This document shows, in pieces, positions 14,919 to 25,105 of a stretch of 34,230 nucleotides of DNA. The notes beneath the pieces were generated by a model. The model did not search any database. It was given only the letters and a program-made list of their open reading frames with translations, and was not told the origin of the DNA. The DNA is from Bradyrhizobium sp. S69 (lineage in GTDB: Bacteria > Pseudomonadota > Alphaproteobacteria > Rhizobiales > Xanthobacteraceae): positions 1 through 34,230 of the forward strand of contig NZ_LMUK01000050.1 of the NCBI RefSeq assembly GCF_009766005.1. Direction: 5' to 3'. Each line of letters starts with the position of its first letter. Within the stretch, counting starts at the first letter, position 1. A program made the translations under genes and the position numbers.

Positions 14919-16172
14919 ATGGTGGGTCCGCTCAATACCAAGCCTCCGGCCGGGGAAGTCCGGTCGTCGGGGGCTCAGCCTGCCGGGGCAACCCGGCGGT
15001 CGGCGGTCGGTTTGATCCTCGGCGCGCCCTTGCTGGGGGCCTGCGCCGGCGTGCAGCAGAGCCTTAGCCAGTTTTCCAGCCCGTTCAGTTCGTCGCAGCC
15101 CGGCCCGGCGCCGGGTCCCGCCGGACCGCCGCAGCAGTCGGAGGCGGTCGGGAACGGACAGGTCAAGGTCGGACTGCTGCTGCCGCTATCGGCGTCCGGC
15201 AATGCCGCGGTCGCGGCGCAATCGATGAAGAATGCCGCGGAAATGGCGCTGGCGGAGTTCCAGAATCCCAACATCCAGCTCCTGATCAAGGACGACGGCG
15301 GCAACGCGCAGGGCGCGCAGCAGGGCACCCAACAGGCGCTCGCCGAAGGCGCCGAGATCATCCTGGGCCCGCTCTTTGCGCTCTCGGTGCCGGCGACGGC
15401 GCAATTGGCGCGCACCCGCAACGTTCCGGTGATCGCGTTCTCGACCGATTCGAGCATCGCCGGCCGCGGCGTCTATCTCCTGAGCTTCCTGCCGGAAACC
15501 GACGTCAACCGGATCGTCGAATATTCAGCCGGCATCGGCAAGCGATCCTTTGCCGCGCTGTTGCCCGAAAACGCCTATGGCAATGTGGTGGAAGCCGCCT
15601 TCAAGCAGGCCGTCGGCCGCAAGGGCGGGCGCATCGTGGCGTTTGAAAAATACGGCGCCGATCGCGCCGGCCCGGCGCGCACCGTCGCTCAGGCGCTGGG
15701 GTCGGCCGACGCGCTGTTCATCGCCGATGACGGCGATTCGGTGGTGGCGACGGCCGACGCGCTGACCGCGGCGGGCGCCAATTTGCGAAACATCCAGTTG
15801 CTCGGCACTGGCCTGTGGGACAATCCGCGGGTGTTTGCCAGCCCGGCCTTGCAAGGCGGCCTTTATGCCGCGCCGGATCCGGCCGGCTTCCGCAGTTTTT
15901 CGGCGCGCTATCGCGCCAAATACGGCTCCGATCCGGTTCGCACCGCGACCCTGGCCTATGACGCGGTGGCGCTGGTCGCCGCTCTGGCGCGAACCCAGGG
16001 GCAGCAGCGTTTTTCGCCTGACGTCCTGACCAATCCATCCGGCTTTGCCGGCATCGATGGCCTGTTCCGGTTTCGCGCCGACGGCACCAACGAACGCGGC
16101 CTCGCGGTCATGCGCGTGGGGTCAGGCGGCGGCGTGCCGGTCGCGGGATCGCCGAAGAGTTTTGGGGCTTAA
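14919..16172 (+). CDS. Penicillin-binding protein activator (LpoA-like) lipoprotein with periplasmic-binding fold
   Basis: About 417 aa. A lipoprotein signal ends in LLGAC, with lipidation near residue 42. A Pro/Ser/Gln-rich linker (about 45-80) is followed by a type I periplasmic-binding-protein domain (VKVGLLLPLSASGNAA, then IILGPLFALSVPATAQLAR, and LLGTGLWDNPRVFASPALQGG). In E. coli the homologue LpoA activates PBP1A from the outer membrane; in alphaproteobacteria these proteins carry only the binding-protein-like domain and function is less certain. Synteny with rsmI and yraN, as in the E. coli yraL-yraM-yraN cluster, supports the assignment. The start may be the ATG at 14919 or the GTG at 14916; both follow AGAGAAGAG. 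Confidence 0.88.
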   Translation: MVGPLNTKPPAGEVRSSGAQPAGATRRSAVGLILGAPLLGACAGVQQSLSQFSSPFSSSQPGPAPGPAGPPQQSEAVGNGQVKVGLLLPLSASGNAAVAAQSMKNAAEMALAEFQNPNIQLLIKDDGGNAQGAQQGTQQALAEGAEIILGPLFALSVPATAQLARTRNVPVIAFSTDSSIAGRGVYLLSFLPETDVNRIVEYSAGIGKRSFAALLPENAYGNVVEAAFKQAVGRKGGRIVAFEKYGADRAGPARTVAQALGSADALFIADDGDSVVATADALTAAGANLRNIQLLGTGLWDNPRVFASPALQGGLYAAPDPAGFRSFSARYRAKYGSDPVRTATLAYDAVALVAALARTQGQQRFSPDVLTNPSGFAGIDGLFRFRADGTNERGLAVMRVGSGGGVPVAGSPKSFGA

Positions 16173-16188
16173 TGGTTCTGGGGCGTAA

Positions 16189-17346
16189 TTACGCCGCCAG
16201 ATCCGCCACCACGGCATCCAGTACCGGGAAACCGGCCTGGGTTACCCGCAACCGTCCGTCGTCATCGACCATGATGGCGCCTTCCTCGCGCAAGAGCGCG
16301 ATGCGCTTGGGATCGAGCATCCGGCCCGACAGCGCCGTATAGCGTTTGGGATCGATGCCTTCGGCGAGCCGCAGCCCCATCAGCAAAAACTCGTCGGCGC
16401 GCTCTTCGCTGTTGAGCAGATCGTCGGTGACGACGCCATGGCCGTTGGCCTCGACGCGCATCAGCCAGGCCTCGGGCCGCTTTTCGGTGGCGATCGCATG
16501 CCTTGCGCCATCGATGTCGAGCCGGCCATGCGCGCCGGGTCCGACGCCGGCATATTCCTCGCCGCGCCAATAGATCAGATTATGCCGGCATTCGGCGCCT
16601 GGCCGGGCGTGATTGGAAATCTCGTAGGACGGCAGGCCCTGCGCGGCGCAGACTTCCTGCGTCACATCATACAGCGCCCGCGCGACGGCCTCATCGGGCG
16701 TTTTCAACTTGCCCGCTTGATGCAGGCCGAAGAACGGCGTGCCCTCTTCGATGGTGAGCTGATAGAGCGACAGATGCTCGGCGGCTTCCGATATCGCGAG
16801 CTTCAATTCATCGGCCCACATCGCCGGCGTCTGATCGGGGCGGGCGTAAATCAGATCGAACGAGTACCGATCGAACGCAGCGCGCGCGATCGCGACCGCA
16901 TCGAGCGCTTCCCGCGCGGTATGCAGCCGTCCCAGCGCCTTCAGCGAGGCATCGTCCAGCGCCTGCACGCCGAGCGAGACCCGGTTGACGCCGGCCGTGC
17001 GATAGCCGCGAAAGCGCGTCGCCTCGACGCTGGTGGGGTTGGCCTCGAGGGTTACTTCGGCATCAGCAGCCACGCGCCAATGCTTGCCGATCGCATCCAG
17101 GATCGCGCCGACGGTTTGCGGCTGCATCAGCGAGGGCGTGCCGCCACCGAGGAAAATCGAAGATACCTCGCGGCCCGGCGCGCGCGCCGCCGTGGTTTCG
17201 ATCTCGCGCGCGAAGGCGCGGACAAAACGCTCCTCATCGACAGGGGCATGACGGACATGGCTGTTGAAATCGCAATACGGACATTTCGACAGGCAAAACG
17301 GCCAGTGCACGTAAACGCCGAAAGCCTTTTGCTCAGCGCGGCTCAA
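16189..17346 (-). CDS. hemW: Radical SAM family heme chaperone HemW
   Basis: 385 aa from the proposed TTG. The [4Fe-4S]/SAM site is C18-LSK-C22-PY-C25, followed by FLGGGTPS and LEANPTS. HNLIYW in the second half matches the HNxxYW motif that distinguishes HemW from HemN. HemW binds heme and is implicated in delivering it to respiratory proteins; older annotations call it coproporphyrinogen III oxidase-like. Start choice: the nearest sensible initiator is TTG at 17346, with GGCGGAG about 7 nt upstream, overlapping the rdgB stop by 14 nt. A more distant start at 17418 would extend 24 unconserved residues into rdgB. Confidence 0.92.
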   Translation of the reverse strand: MSRAEQKAFGVYVHWPFCLSKCPYCDFNSHVRHAPVDEERFVRAFAREIETTAARAPGREVSSIFLGGGTPSLMQPQTVGAILDAIGKHWRVAADAEVTLEANPTSVEATRFRGYRTAGVNRVSLGVQALDDASLKALGRLHTAREALDAVAIARAAFDRYSFDLIYARPDQTPAMWADELKLAISEAAEHLSLYQLTIEEGTPFFGLHQAGKLKTPDEAVARALYDVTQEVCAAQGLPSYEISNHARPGAECRHNLIYWRGEEYAGVGPGAHGRLDIDGARHAIATEKRPEAWLMRVEANGHGVVTDDLLNSEERADEFLLMGLRLAEGIDPKRYTALSGRMLDPKRIALLREEGAIMVDDDGRLRVTQAGFPVLDAVVADLAA

Positions 17347-17968
17347 GGCAAATCTCCGCCAGTTTGACGAAGGCACGGGCGCGGTGCGACAGCCCGAGGC
17401 CGAGCGGCGGCAGGCCATGCTTTTCGATGCTGGTCATTTCGCCGAAGGTCCGCGTATGCCCGTCGGGCAGGAACGCCGGATCGTAGCCGAAGCCGGCGCT
17501 GCCGCGCGGCGGCCACACCAGCGTGCCGTCGGCGCGCGCTTCGACCTCTTCGACATGATCGTCAGGCCAGGCCACGCACAGCGCGGAAACGAAATGCGCT
17601 TTGCGCTGGTCGGGCGCGGTGGCGCCGCGCTCCTGCAACAGCCGTTCGATACGCGCCATCGCGGCGCCAAAATCCTTGGAGGGACCAGCCCAGCGCGCGG
17701 AGTAAATTCCGGGCGCGCCGTCCAGCGCGTCGACCACGAGACCGGAATCATCGGCGAAGGCTGGGAGCTTCGCTGCCTGCGCCGCCGCGACCGCCTTGAT
17801 CCGGGCATTGGCTTGAAAGGTCTTGCCGGTCTCGTCCGGTTCGCCCAAGCCAAGTTCGCCGGCCGACACCGCCTCGATGCCATAGGGCGCCAGCAGCTCG
17901 CGCATCTCGGCGAGCTTGCCGGGATTATGGGTCGCGATCACGATCTGGCCAGTGATTCGGCGGTGCAT
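17333..17968 (-). CDS. rdgB: XTP/dITP (non-canonical purine NTP) pyrophosphatase
   Basis: 211 aa. It hydrolyses dITP, XTP and related aberrant purine nucleotides, keeping them out of DNA and RNA. Motifs seen: THNPGK (13-18) at the substrate pocket, FADDSGLVVDAL with D73/D74, GFGYDPAF, and SHRARA near the C-terminus. All are diagnostic of the Ham1/RdgB family. It sits between rph and hemW on the minus strand and probably shares a transcript with both, with only 24 nt from the rph stop and an overlap with hemW. The order rph-rdgB-hemW is common in alphaproteobacteria. Confidence 0.96.
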   Translation of the reverse strand: MHRRITGQIVIATHNPGKLAEMRELLAPYGIEAVSAGELGLGEPDETGKTFQANARIKAVAAAQAAKLPAFADDSGLVVDALDGAPGIYSARWAGPSKDFGAAMARIERLLQERGATAPDQRKAHFVSALCVAWPDDHVEEVEARADGTLVWPPRGSAGFGYDPAFLPDGHTRTFGEMTSIEKHGLPPLGLGLSHRARAFVKLAEICLEPR

Positions 17969-17992
17969 GTGCCCGTTATAGCGCTTTCGAAA

Positions 17993-18709
17993 TCACGCCA
18001 CGGCCATTTTTTGCAAATCCACCAGCCGCGCCACGCCTTTGCGCGCCAGCGCCATCAGCGCCAGGAACTCATCCTGCGAAAACGGGGTCTTTTCCGCGGT
18101 GCCCTGGACCTCGATGATCCGGCCATCCCCGGTCATGACGAAATTGGCGTCGGTGTCGGCCTCGGAATCCTCGGCGTAATCGAGATCGAGCACCGGCGTA
18201 CCGCCATAGATGCCGCAGGAGATCGCCGCCACATTGTCGCGCAGCACGTTGTTACCCTTGAGCATGTTGCGGGTCTTCATCCAGCCGATGCAGTCGGCCA
18301 AGGCGACCCAGGCGCCGGTGATCGAGGCCGTTCGGGTGCCGCCATCGGCCTGAATCACGTCGCAATCGACCGTGATCTGGCGCTCGCCGAGGGCCACCAG
18401 ATCAACGGTGGCGCGCAGCGAGCGGCCGATCAGGCGCTGGATTTCGACGGTGCGGCCATTTTGCTTGCCGGCGGAGGCCTCGCGGCGGGTACGCTCCAAG
18501 GTCGCCCGCGGCAGCATGCCATATTCCGCCGTGACCCAGCCCCGGCCCTGGCCCTTGAGCCAGGGCGGCAGCCGCTCTTCCAGCGTGGCCGTCACCAGGA
18601 CGTGGGTATCGCCGAATTTGACCATGCAGGAGCCTTCGGCGTACTTCACGACCCCGCGTTCGAGCGACACGGCGCGCAGTTCATCTGGCGCACGGCGGCT
18701 TGGCCGCAT
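17993..18709 (-). CDS. rph: Ribonuclease PH
   Basis: 238 aa, typical length. It is the phosphorolytic 3'-to-5' exoribonuclease that trims tRNA 3' ends, acting as a hexamer. Recognisable stretches are MRPSRRAPDELR, GSCMVKFGDTHVLVTA, TAEYGMLPRAT, RSLRATVDL (the phosphate-binding arginine region) and VDCDVIQADGGTRTASITGA. The start is the ATG at 18709, preceded by GGAGG 7-8 nt upstream; a longer reading from 18790 adds residues outside the family. It is divergent from hrcA (about 174 nt between starts), a conserved arrangement in Rhizobiales-type genomes. Confidence 0.97.
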   Translation of the reverse strand: MRPSRRAPDELRAVSLERGVVKYAEGSCMVKFGDTHVLVTATLEERLPPWLKGQGRGWVTAEYGMLPRATLERTRREASAGKQNGRTVEIQRLIGRSLRATVDLVALGERQITVDCDVIQADGGTRTASITGAWVALADCIGWMKTRNMLKGNNVLRDNVAAISCGIYGGTPVLDLDYAEDSEADTDANFVMTGDGRIIEVQGTAEKTPFSQDEFLALMALARKGVARLVDLQKMAVA

Positions 18710-18883
18710 GGGAAATCCTCCAGCAGTTACGAAAATTCGCGAAAAACCAGCGTTCGCGGTGCTTGTAAGAGGGGGAGGCGGCAGCGGCAAGGGGCATTAG
18801 CCGTCAAGCGGCATAGACTGCAATGTCCGCTTGTAAGGGAGGCCGGAGAGCGACAGATTAGGGAGCAGTTGAGGGAGTAGCCA

Positions 18884-19972
18884 GTGGCCCACCACGATCC
18901 GATTGGCCTGATCGCGCCAAATGCCGGCCTCGCCCAGCTCAACGAGCGCTCGCGGGATATTTTTCGTCAAATCGTCGAGAGTTATCTCGCTACCGGCGAA
19001 CCGGTCGGCTCACGCAATCTTTCGCGCCTGATCGCGGTACCGCTGTCGCCGGCCTCGGTGCGCAATGTGATGTCGGATCTCGAGCAGCTTGGCCTAGTCT
19101 ACGCCCCGCATACCTCGGCCGGCCGGATGCCGACCGAACTGGGCCTGCGTTTCTTCGTCGACGCCCTGATGCAGGTCGGCGACCTGACCGAACCGGAGCG
19201 GCAATCGATCCAGACCCAGCTCGCGTCGGTCGGCCGGGCACAATCCGTCGAGGCGGCGCTCGGCGAAGCCTTAACCCGGCTGTCCGGCCTGACCCGCGCG
19301 GCGGCGGTGGTGCTGACCGCCAAATCCAATTCGCGGCTGAAACACATCGAGTTCGTACGGCTGGAGCCGGAAAAGGCGCTGGTGGTGCTGGTCAGCGAGG
19401 ACGGCCAGGTCGAAAACAGCGTATTGACGCTGCCGCCTGGCGTTCCCTCCTCGGCGCTGACGGAGGCGACCAATTTTCTCAATGCGCGGATCCGGGGACG
19501 GACGCTGGCGGAAGCGCGCCTCGAGCTCGAAACCGCGCTGACGCAAGACCGCGCCGAACTCGATCAATTGACCCAGAAGGTGATCGCCGCCGGGCTCGCG
19601 AGCTGGTCCGGTGGCGCGCACGAAGACCGGCAATTGATCGTGCGCGGTCACGCCAATCTCCTGGAAGACCTGCACGCGCTGGAGGATCTGGAGCGGGTCA
19701 GGCGGCTGTTCGACGATCTCGAGACCAAACGCGGCGTGATCGATCTGTTGGGCCGCGCCGAACGCGCCGAAGGCGTGCGGATTTTCATCGGTTCGGAAAA
19801 CAAGCTGTTTTCGCTGTCGGGTTCCTCCACCATCATCGCGCCCTACAGCGATGGCGCCGGCCATATCGTGGGCGTCCTCGGCGTGATCGGGCCGACGCGG
19901 CTGAACTATGCCAGGGTGATCCCGACCGTGGATTACGCCGCGCGGATCGTCAGCCGGATGCTGGGTGGCTGA
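18884..19972 (+). CDS. hrcA: Heat-inducible transcription repressor HrcA
   Basis: 362 aa. A winged-helix N-terminal domain (about 20-95, with VGSRNLSRLIAVPLSPASVR and DLEQLGLVYAPHTSAGRMPT) is followed by a GAF-like central domain and a C-terminal part with FIGSENKLFSLSGSSTIIAPY. HrcA represses chaperone genes, in alphaproteobacteria usually groESL, by binding CIRCE elements. No CIRCE (TTAGCACTC-N9-GAGTGCTAA) was seen in the window, so its target is presumably elsewhere. It starts at GTG 18884 with GAGGGAG upstream. It is followed by grpE after about 107 nt. Confidence 0.96.
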   Translation: MAHHDPIGLIAPNAGLAQLNERSRDIFRQIVESYLATGEPVGSRNLSRLIAVPLSPASVRNVMSDLEQLGLVYAPHTSAGRMPTELGLRFFVDALMQVGDLTEPERQSIQTQLASVGRAQSVEAALGEALTRLSGLTRAAAVVLTAKSNSRLKHIEFVRLEPEKALVVLVSEDGQVENSVLTLPPGVPSSALTEATNFLNARIRGRTLAEARLELETALTQDRAELDQLTQKVIAAGLASWSGGAHEDRQLIVRGHANLLEDLHALEDLERVRRLFDDLETKRGVIDLLGRAERAEGVRIFIGSENKLFSLSGSSTIIAPYSDGAGHIVGVLGVIGPTRLNYARVIPTVDYAARIVSRMLGG

Positions 19973-20079
19973 AGCTCCCGCGGGTCAGGTTGCGCTTGAT
20001 TTTCGGCGCCTAAAGCACGATATCCCGGCCTGCAGCTGCACAATTTGGCCCAGACGCGATTTTTTCGAGAAGGCAATCC

Positions 20080-20673
20080 ATGACCGATCCCAACCGGCAG
20101 AACGACGATCCGGCTGATACCGCCGAGCCCGTGGTTTCGAAGCCTTACATCATGCCCGACGACCCCGAGGAAGGGTCGGTGGAGGCCTTGACCAAGGAAG
20201 TCGCCGAAGCGCGCGACAAGATGCTGCGGACGCTGGCGGAGATGGAAAACCTGCGCAAGCGGACCAGCAAGGAAGTGGCCGATACGCGAACCTACGGTAT
20301 CACCGGCTTCGCGCGCGACGTGCTCGACATCGCCGACAATTTGCAGCGCGCGCTGGACGCGGTTCCGGCCGAGGCCAAGGCTAACGCCGATCCCGGCCTG
20401 AAGGCGCTGATCGAAGGCGTCGAGCTGACCGAGCGGTCGCTGCTCAACACGCTGGAGAAAAACGGCGTCAAGAAGTTCGATCCGTCGGGCGAGAAGTTCG
20501 ACCCGAACTTCCAGCAGGCGATGTATGAGGTCCCCGACGCGTCGGTGCCCTCGGGTACCGTGGTGCAGGTCGTGCAGGCCGGCTACACGATCGGCGAGCG
20601 CGTGCTGCGGCCGGCGCTGGTTGCGGTCTCCAAGGGCGGCGCCAAGGTAGTGCCGGCCTCCGAAGCGAACTAA
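20080..20673 (+). CDS. grpE: Nucleotide exchange factor GrpE
   Basis: 197 aa. It accelerates ADP release from DnaK. A polar N-terminal tail (about 1-35) precedes the long dimerising coiled coil (about 35-85, including MLRTLAEMENLRKRTSKEV). The C-terminal beta domain follows, with FDPNFQQAMYEVPDASVPSGTVVQVVQAGYTIGERVLRPA-type residues, the part that contacts the Hsp70 ATPase domain. It is separated from hrcA by about 107 nt in which CTTG (19995-19998) and CGATATCC (20018-20025) are spaced 19 nt apart. That is a poor match to a sigma-32 promoter, so its own heat-shock promoter is not established. Confidence 0.97.
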   Translation: MTDPNRQNDDPADTAEPVVSKPYIMPDDPEEGSVEALTKEVAEARDKMLRTLAEMENLRKRTSKEVADTRTYGITGFARDVLDIADNLQRALDAVPAEAKANADPGLKALIEGVELTERSLLNTLEKNGVKKFDPSGEKFDPNFQQAMYEVPDASVPSGTVVQVVQAGYTIGERVLRPALVAVSKGGAKVVPASEAN

Positions 20674-20691
20674 AGCGGCGGGCTGCTTATC

Positions 20692-20720
20692 GCCCACCTC
20701 CCCGCTGGGAGGAGGTGGGC
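20692..20720. terminator. Hairpin between convergent grpE and nicotinamidase genes
   Basis: GCCCACCTCC (20692-20701) and GGAGGTGGGC (20711-20720) form a perfect 10-bp stem with a 9-nt loop. It lies between two converging genes and could terminate both. No T run follows on either side, so a strict intrinsic terminator is not assured. Confidence 0.55.
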
Positions 20721-20756
20721 CGTTAGCTCAACGCAATCTTAATTCACGCGCTAAAT

Positions 20757-21473
20757 TTAAACCGCGATATCCGCGGACTGGATGCGCTTGACGCCGGCTT
20801 GGGCCATGTCGGCCCAGGCCTTGGCGAGCGAACCCTGGGTGTCGATACCGCGGCAGGCGTCCTCGACCACATAGGTTTCGAACCCGGCCTTGCGCGCATC
20901 GAGCGCGGTCCACGCCACGCAGAAATCGGTGGCGAGCCCGGCCACGAACAGCCGCTTCAACTTGCGTGCTTTCAGATAGGCTTCAAGCCCTGTCGTGGTC
21001 TTGCCGTCGGCCTCGGTGAAGGCCGAATAGCTATCGACGTCCTTGTGAAATCCCTTGCGGATCACGAGTTCGGCCTGCGGGATCGAGATATCCTTCGACA
21101 AGAGGGCGCCGTCGGTGCCCTGAACGCAGTGATCGGGCCACAGCACCTGCTTGCCGTAGGGCAGATCGATAATTTCGAACGGCTTCTTGCCGGGGTGGGC
21201 GGAGGCGAACGAGACATGGCCCTCGGTGTGCCAGTCCTGCGTCATCACCACATTGGTAAAACCCTTGGCGATCCGGTTGATGACCGGGACGACCTGATCG
21301 CCCTCCTTTACGGCAAGACTGCCGCCGGGCAGGAAACAGTTCTGCACATCGATCACCAGAAGCGCCGATGCGTCGTCAGGCTTGATCGACATCGCTGCCC
21401 AGACCTTGCTTGAAATGATGCCCGCAACAGCCGTCGTCGCGAGACCGGTGAGAATCTGCCTTCGATCCAACAT
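20757..21473 (-). CDS. pncA: Nicotinamidase (PncA) with Tat-type signal peptide
   Basis: 238 aa. It hydrolyses nicotinamide to nicotinate for NAD salvage. Catalytic triad candidates are D42 (VIDVQN), K140 (VIRKG) and C185 (ATDFCV); metal-binding residues D80, H82 and H86 lie in QDWHTEGH. LWPDHCVQ is typical of PncA. Unlike ordinary cytoplasmic nicotinamidases it has an about 27-residue N-terminal extension, MLDRRQILTG then a hydrophobic segment ending VWA. This fits a twin-arginine export signal, so the enzyme may act in the periplasm. The start is the ATG at 21473, preceded by AGGGGA; a TTG six codons upstream is weaker. It points toward grpE. Confidence 0.9.
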   Translation of the reverse strand: MLDRRQILTGLATTAVAGIISSKVWAAMSIKPDDASALLVIDVQNCFLPGGSLAVKEGDQVVPVINRIAKGFTNVVMTQDWHTEGHVSFASAHPGKKPFEIIDLPYGKQVLWPDHCVQGTDGALLSKDISIPQAELVIRKGFHKDVDSYSAFTEADGKTTTGLEAYLKARKLKRLFVAGLATDFCVAWTALDARKAGFETYVVEDACRGIDTQGSLAKAWADMAQAGVKRIQSADIAV

Positions 21474-21636
21474 GGTGTGTTCCCCTGCCAAGATCGCGCG
21501 AGCAAATCAAATCGCCGCGGGGGCGTAAAGCGGATTTAGGCTCCGACGGCGGATCGAATGTTAGGCGTCGTTGCCGGATTCCTCGGCAGATCGGCAGCCG
21601 GTCAAATCGAAAACCGGGTCGGAAACATCTCGGAAA

Positions 21637-22572
21637 TCAGCGCTGCGCAATTCCGTCGCGCACCGTACGAAAACGCGGGAACGCCTTTTCCCATTGGTCG
21701 CGCGGCGCGCTTCCAATGATACGCATCACGGTCGGGGTACCGAACCGCAGCCATTGCACCACGGTGACGGGGGTATTGTCCTTGCCGCTGGTCGCATTGA
21801 TGCGCGTTTCATATCCCGGCATGCCGTCGATCCGGAGCGGTTCGGACATCGTGATCCGGGCTCCGCGTACCCCGGGGATCGCGATCGCGGTTTCCTGGGC
21901 GAACCGGTCGCGATCTTCCGGCTGCGCCGGTGCGGTGCTGATCAGGCCGATCACCATGAAGGGGGCGGGCTCAAACCCGGCCGTTTCATCGTTGTCGGCG
22001 AGAATGACGGCAGCACCGGCCGCCAGCGTGCGGACATTCTTGAAATCACCGAGATTGGTGACATTGAACGGCATCCGCGCAAGCTGCTCCTCGACCGGAA
22101 CCTCCTTGCGGGTGATCGCCGATGCGAACATCTTGCGCACCGCTTCGTCGGTGTAGATCTTGCTGGCGTTCTCGGGAATCTGCACCGCGATATAGCCGGA
22201 GAATGTGCCGCCCGGCAGGATCATCGAATAGCGCCGGACGCTGGTCGCGCCGTTCATCGCGTTTTCCACGGTGTAATAGGCGGTGCCGGCCGCGGTCTCG
22301 ATGCTCTCGGGCTTGATGCCGGGAGTACCAGGCGGCGTGGCCTTGAAGGCATTCATGACTTCGCCATAGGCGGCGACGGGAAGTTCGGCCACCAGCACCT
22401 TGACGCTGTGGTCTTCGGATTCGAAGCCGACAAAGGTCTTGCCGGGCACCAGGCCCACCAGCGGCGTCATCCCAACCCGGACTCCCGGCGGGAAGATCGC
22501 GTCCTCGGCAAAAGCGGGGCAGATGATGGCCACCAGCAAGGCGGCCGCGGACAATAATCGAATGAGCTTCAT
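21637..22572 (-). CDS. Secreted protein of unknown function
   Basis: 311 aa, family not recognised with certainty. A classical Sec signal peptide is clear (MKLIRLLSAAALLVAIICPAFA, cleavage after AFA). The mature protein is rich in beta-prone segments such as GKTFVGFESEDHSVKVLVAEL and SVRRYSMILPGG, with no catalytic motif or cysteine pair that I can identify and no transmembrane segment. It probably resides in the periplasm. It starts at ATG 22572 and lies about 160 nt upstream of the nicotinamidase gene on the same strand, so it may be transcribed with it. It is also divergent from dnaK, sharing about 500 nt of upstream DNA. Confidence 0.8.
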   Translation of the reverse strand: MKLIRLLSAAALLVAIICPAFAEDAIFPPGVRVGMTPLVGLVPGKTFVGFESEDHSVKVLVAELPVAAYGEVMNAFKATPPGTPGIKPESIETAAGTAYYTVENAMNGATSVRRYSMILPGGTFSGYIAVQIPENASKIYTDEAVRKMFASAITRKEVPVEEQLARMPFNVTNLGDFKNVRTLAAGAAVILADNDETAGFEPAPFMVIGLISTAPAQPEDRDRFAQETAIAIPGVRGARITMSEPLRIDGMPGYETRINATSGKDNTPVTVVQWLRFGTPTVMRIIGSAPRDQWEKAFPRFRTVRDGIAQR

Positions 22573-22934
22573 GAAAAATCTACTGGGTTGGCATTGAGGC
22601 CGTTCAATGGTCGAGGTTCAGGCGGGTCGTCACATTCCCGGCTGGTCTAGGTTTAGCTGCTTTGTCGTCGCGGCAACAGGCCAGGACGACGGGCAAGATG
22701 CCACGCAGACGCAAGACAAGTTCGGGTCTGGCACCGGATCTCGCACATTGCGTATTGTTAACCAGCCGGATGCCACAAGTACTGCATGGACCCGCTCCGC
22801 CTGCGGGCTAAGGTCCGCGCAAGGCTGTGTGCAAGGGTCTATGGAAGGCTCCGCAGCGTCCGTAGCGGGGCTTGCCGGAACGGACACTATCTTTCACGGG
22901 GCGGGCTTTTAGGGGCTCAAGGTTGCGCTCAGTC
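22573..22934. other. Gene-free region upstream of the dnaK promoter
   Basis: About 360 nt between the secreted-protein gene and the heat-shock promoter. I see no credible ORF (a 101-codon plus-strand frame is not protein-like), no RNA gene and no CIRCE. The promoter of the minus-strand gene must lie in it. Confidence 0.5.
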
Positions 22935-22965
22935 CTTGCGGGGAGTGCCCCCCCTCCTATATGAG
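22935..22965 (+). promoter_or_regulatory. Sigma-32 (RpoH) heat-shock promoter of dnaK
   Basis: CTTG at 22935-22938 is followed after 17 nt by CCTATATGAG (22956-22965). The second block matches the alphaproteobacterial sigma-32 -10 consensus CYTATNTNNG at every specified position. Transcription would start around 22971-22973, leaving a leader of about 100 nt before the dnaK ATG. The -35 has only the core CTTG. Confidence 0.8.
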
Positions 22966-23070
22966 GCTCACCGTCGCAATATCGCGAGTATTTGATCGTC
23001 TGGGGGTTTGGATTGGTGCGCCGTCAGGGCCCAGCCAACCTGCCGCAAAAACACAAGGATATGAGGAACC

Positions 23071-24972
<1,902 letters not shown>

Positions 24973-24985
24973 TCAGGCGACGAAC

Positions 24986-25043
24986 ATGGCCCTCATCCCA
25001 AAGAGCGCGCGAACTGCGTCTCGAAGGTGTGAGGGTCATTTTT
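24986..25043 (+). terminator. Repeat-derived hairpin with T run between dnaK and dnaJ
   Basis: ATGGCCCTCA (24986-24995) and TGAGGGTCAT (25030-25039) pair with one G-T/G-U type mismatch around a 34-nt centre. A run of five T (25039-25043) follows the right arm. The centre (GAGCGCGC, then GCGTCTCGAAGG) is related to the dispersed repeat family at 97-168 and 34092-34230. It could act as a leaky terminator or a 3'-end stabiliser inside the operon. Confidence 0.6.
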
Positions 25044-25105
25044 CGTTAAGCCGAAGGCGGCATCCTGCCAACAGCATGACGACGAACTTCGGGCGGAATT
25101 GACCG

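Noticed and set aside
18710..18883. CIRCE or sigma-32 site in the rph-hrcA gap
   Set aside because: Two CTTGTAAG stretches occur, but neither has a matching -10 block, and there is no TTAGCACTC inverted repeat.
19995..20025. Sigma-32 promoter before grpE
   Set aside because: CTTG and CGATATCC are spaced 19 nt apart and the -10 block misses key positions of CYTATNTNNG; too weak to list.
22607..22912. 101-codon frame upstream of dnaK
   Set aside because: Composition is not protein-like and no homologous family is suggested; the region is better read as regulatory.
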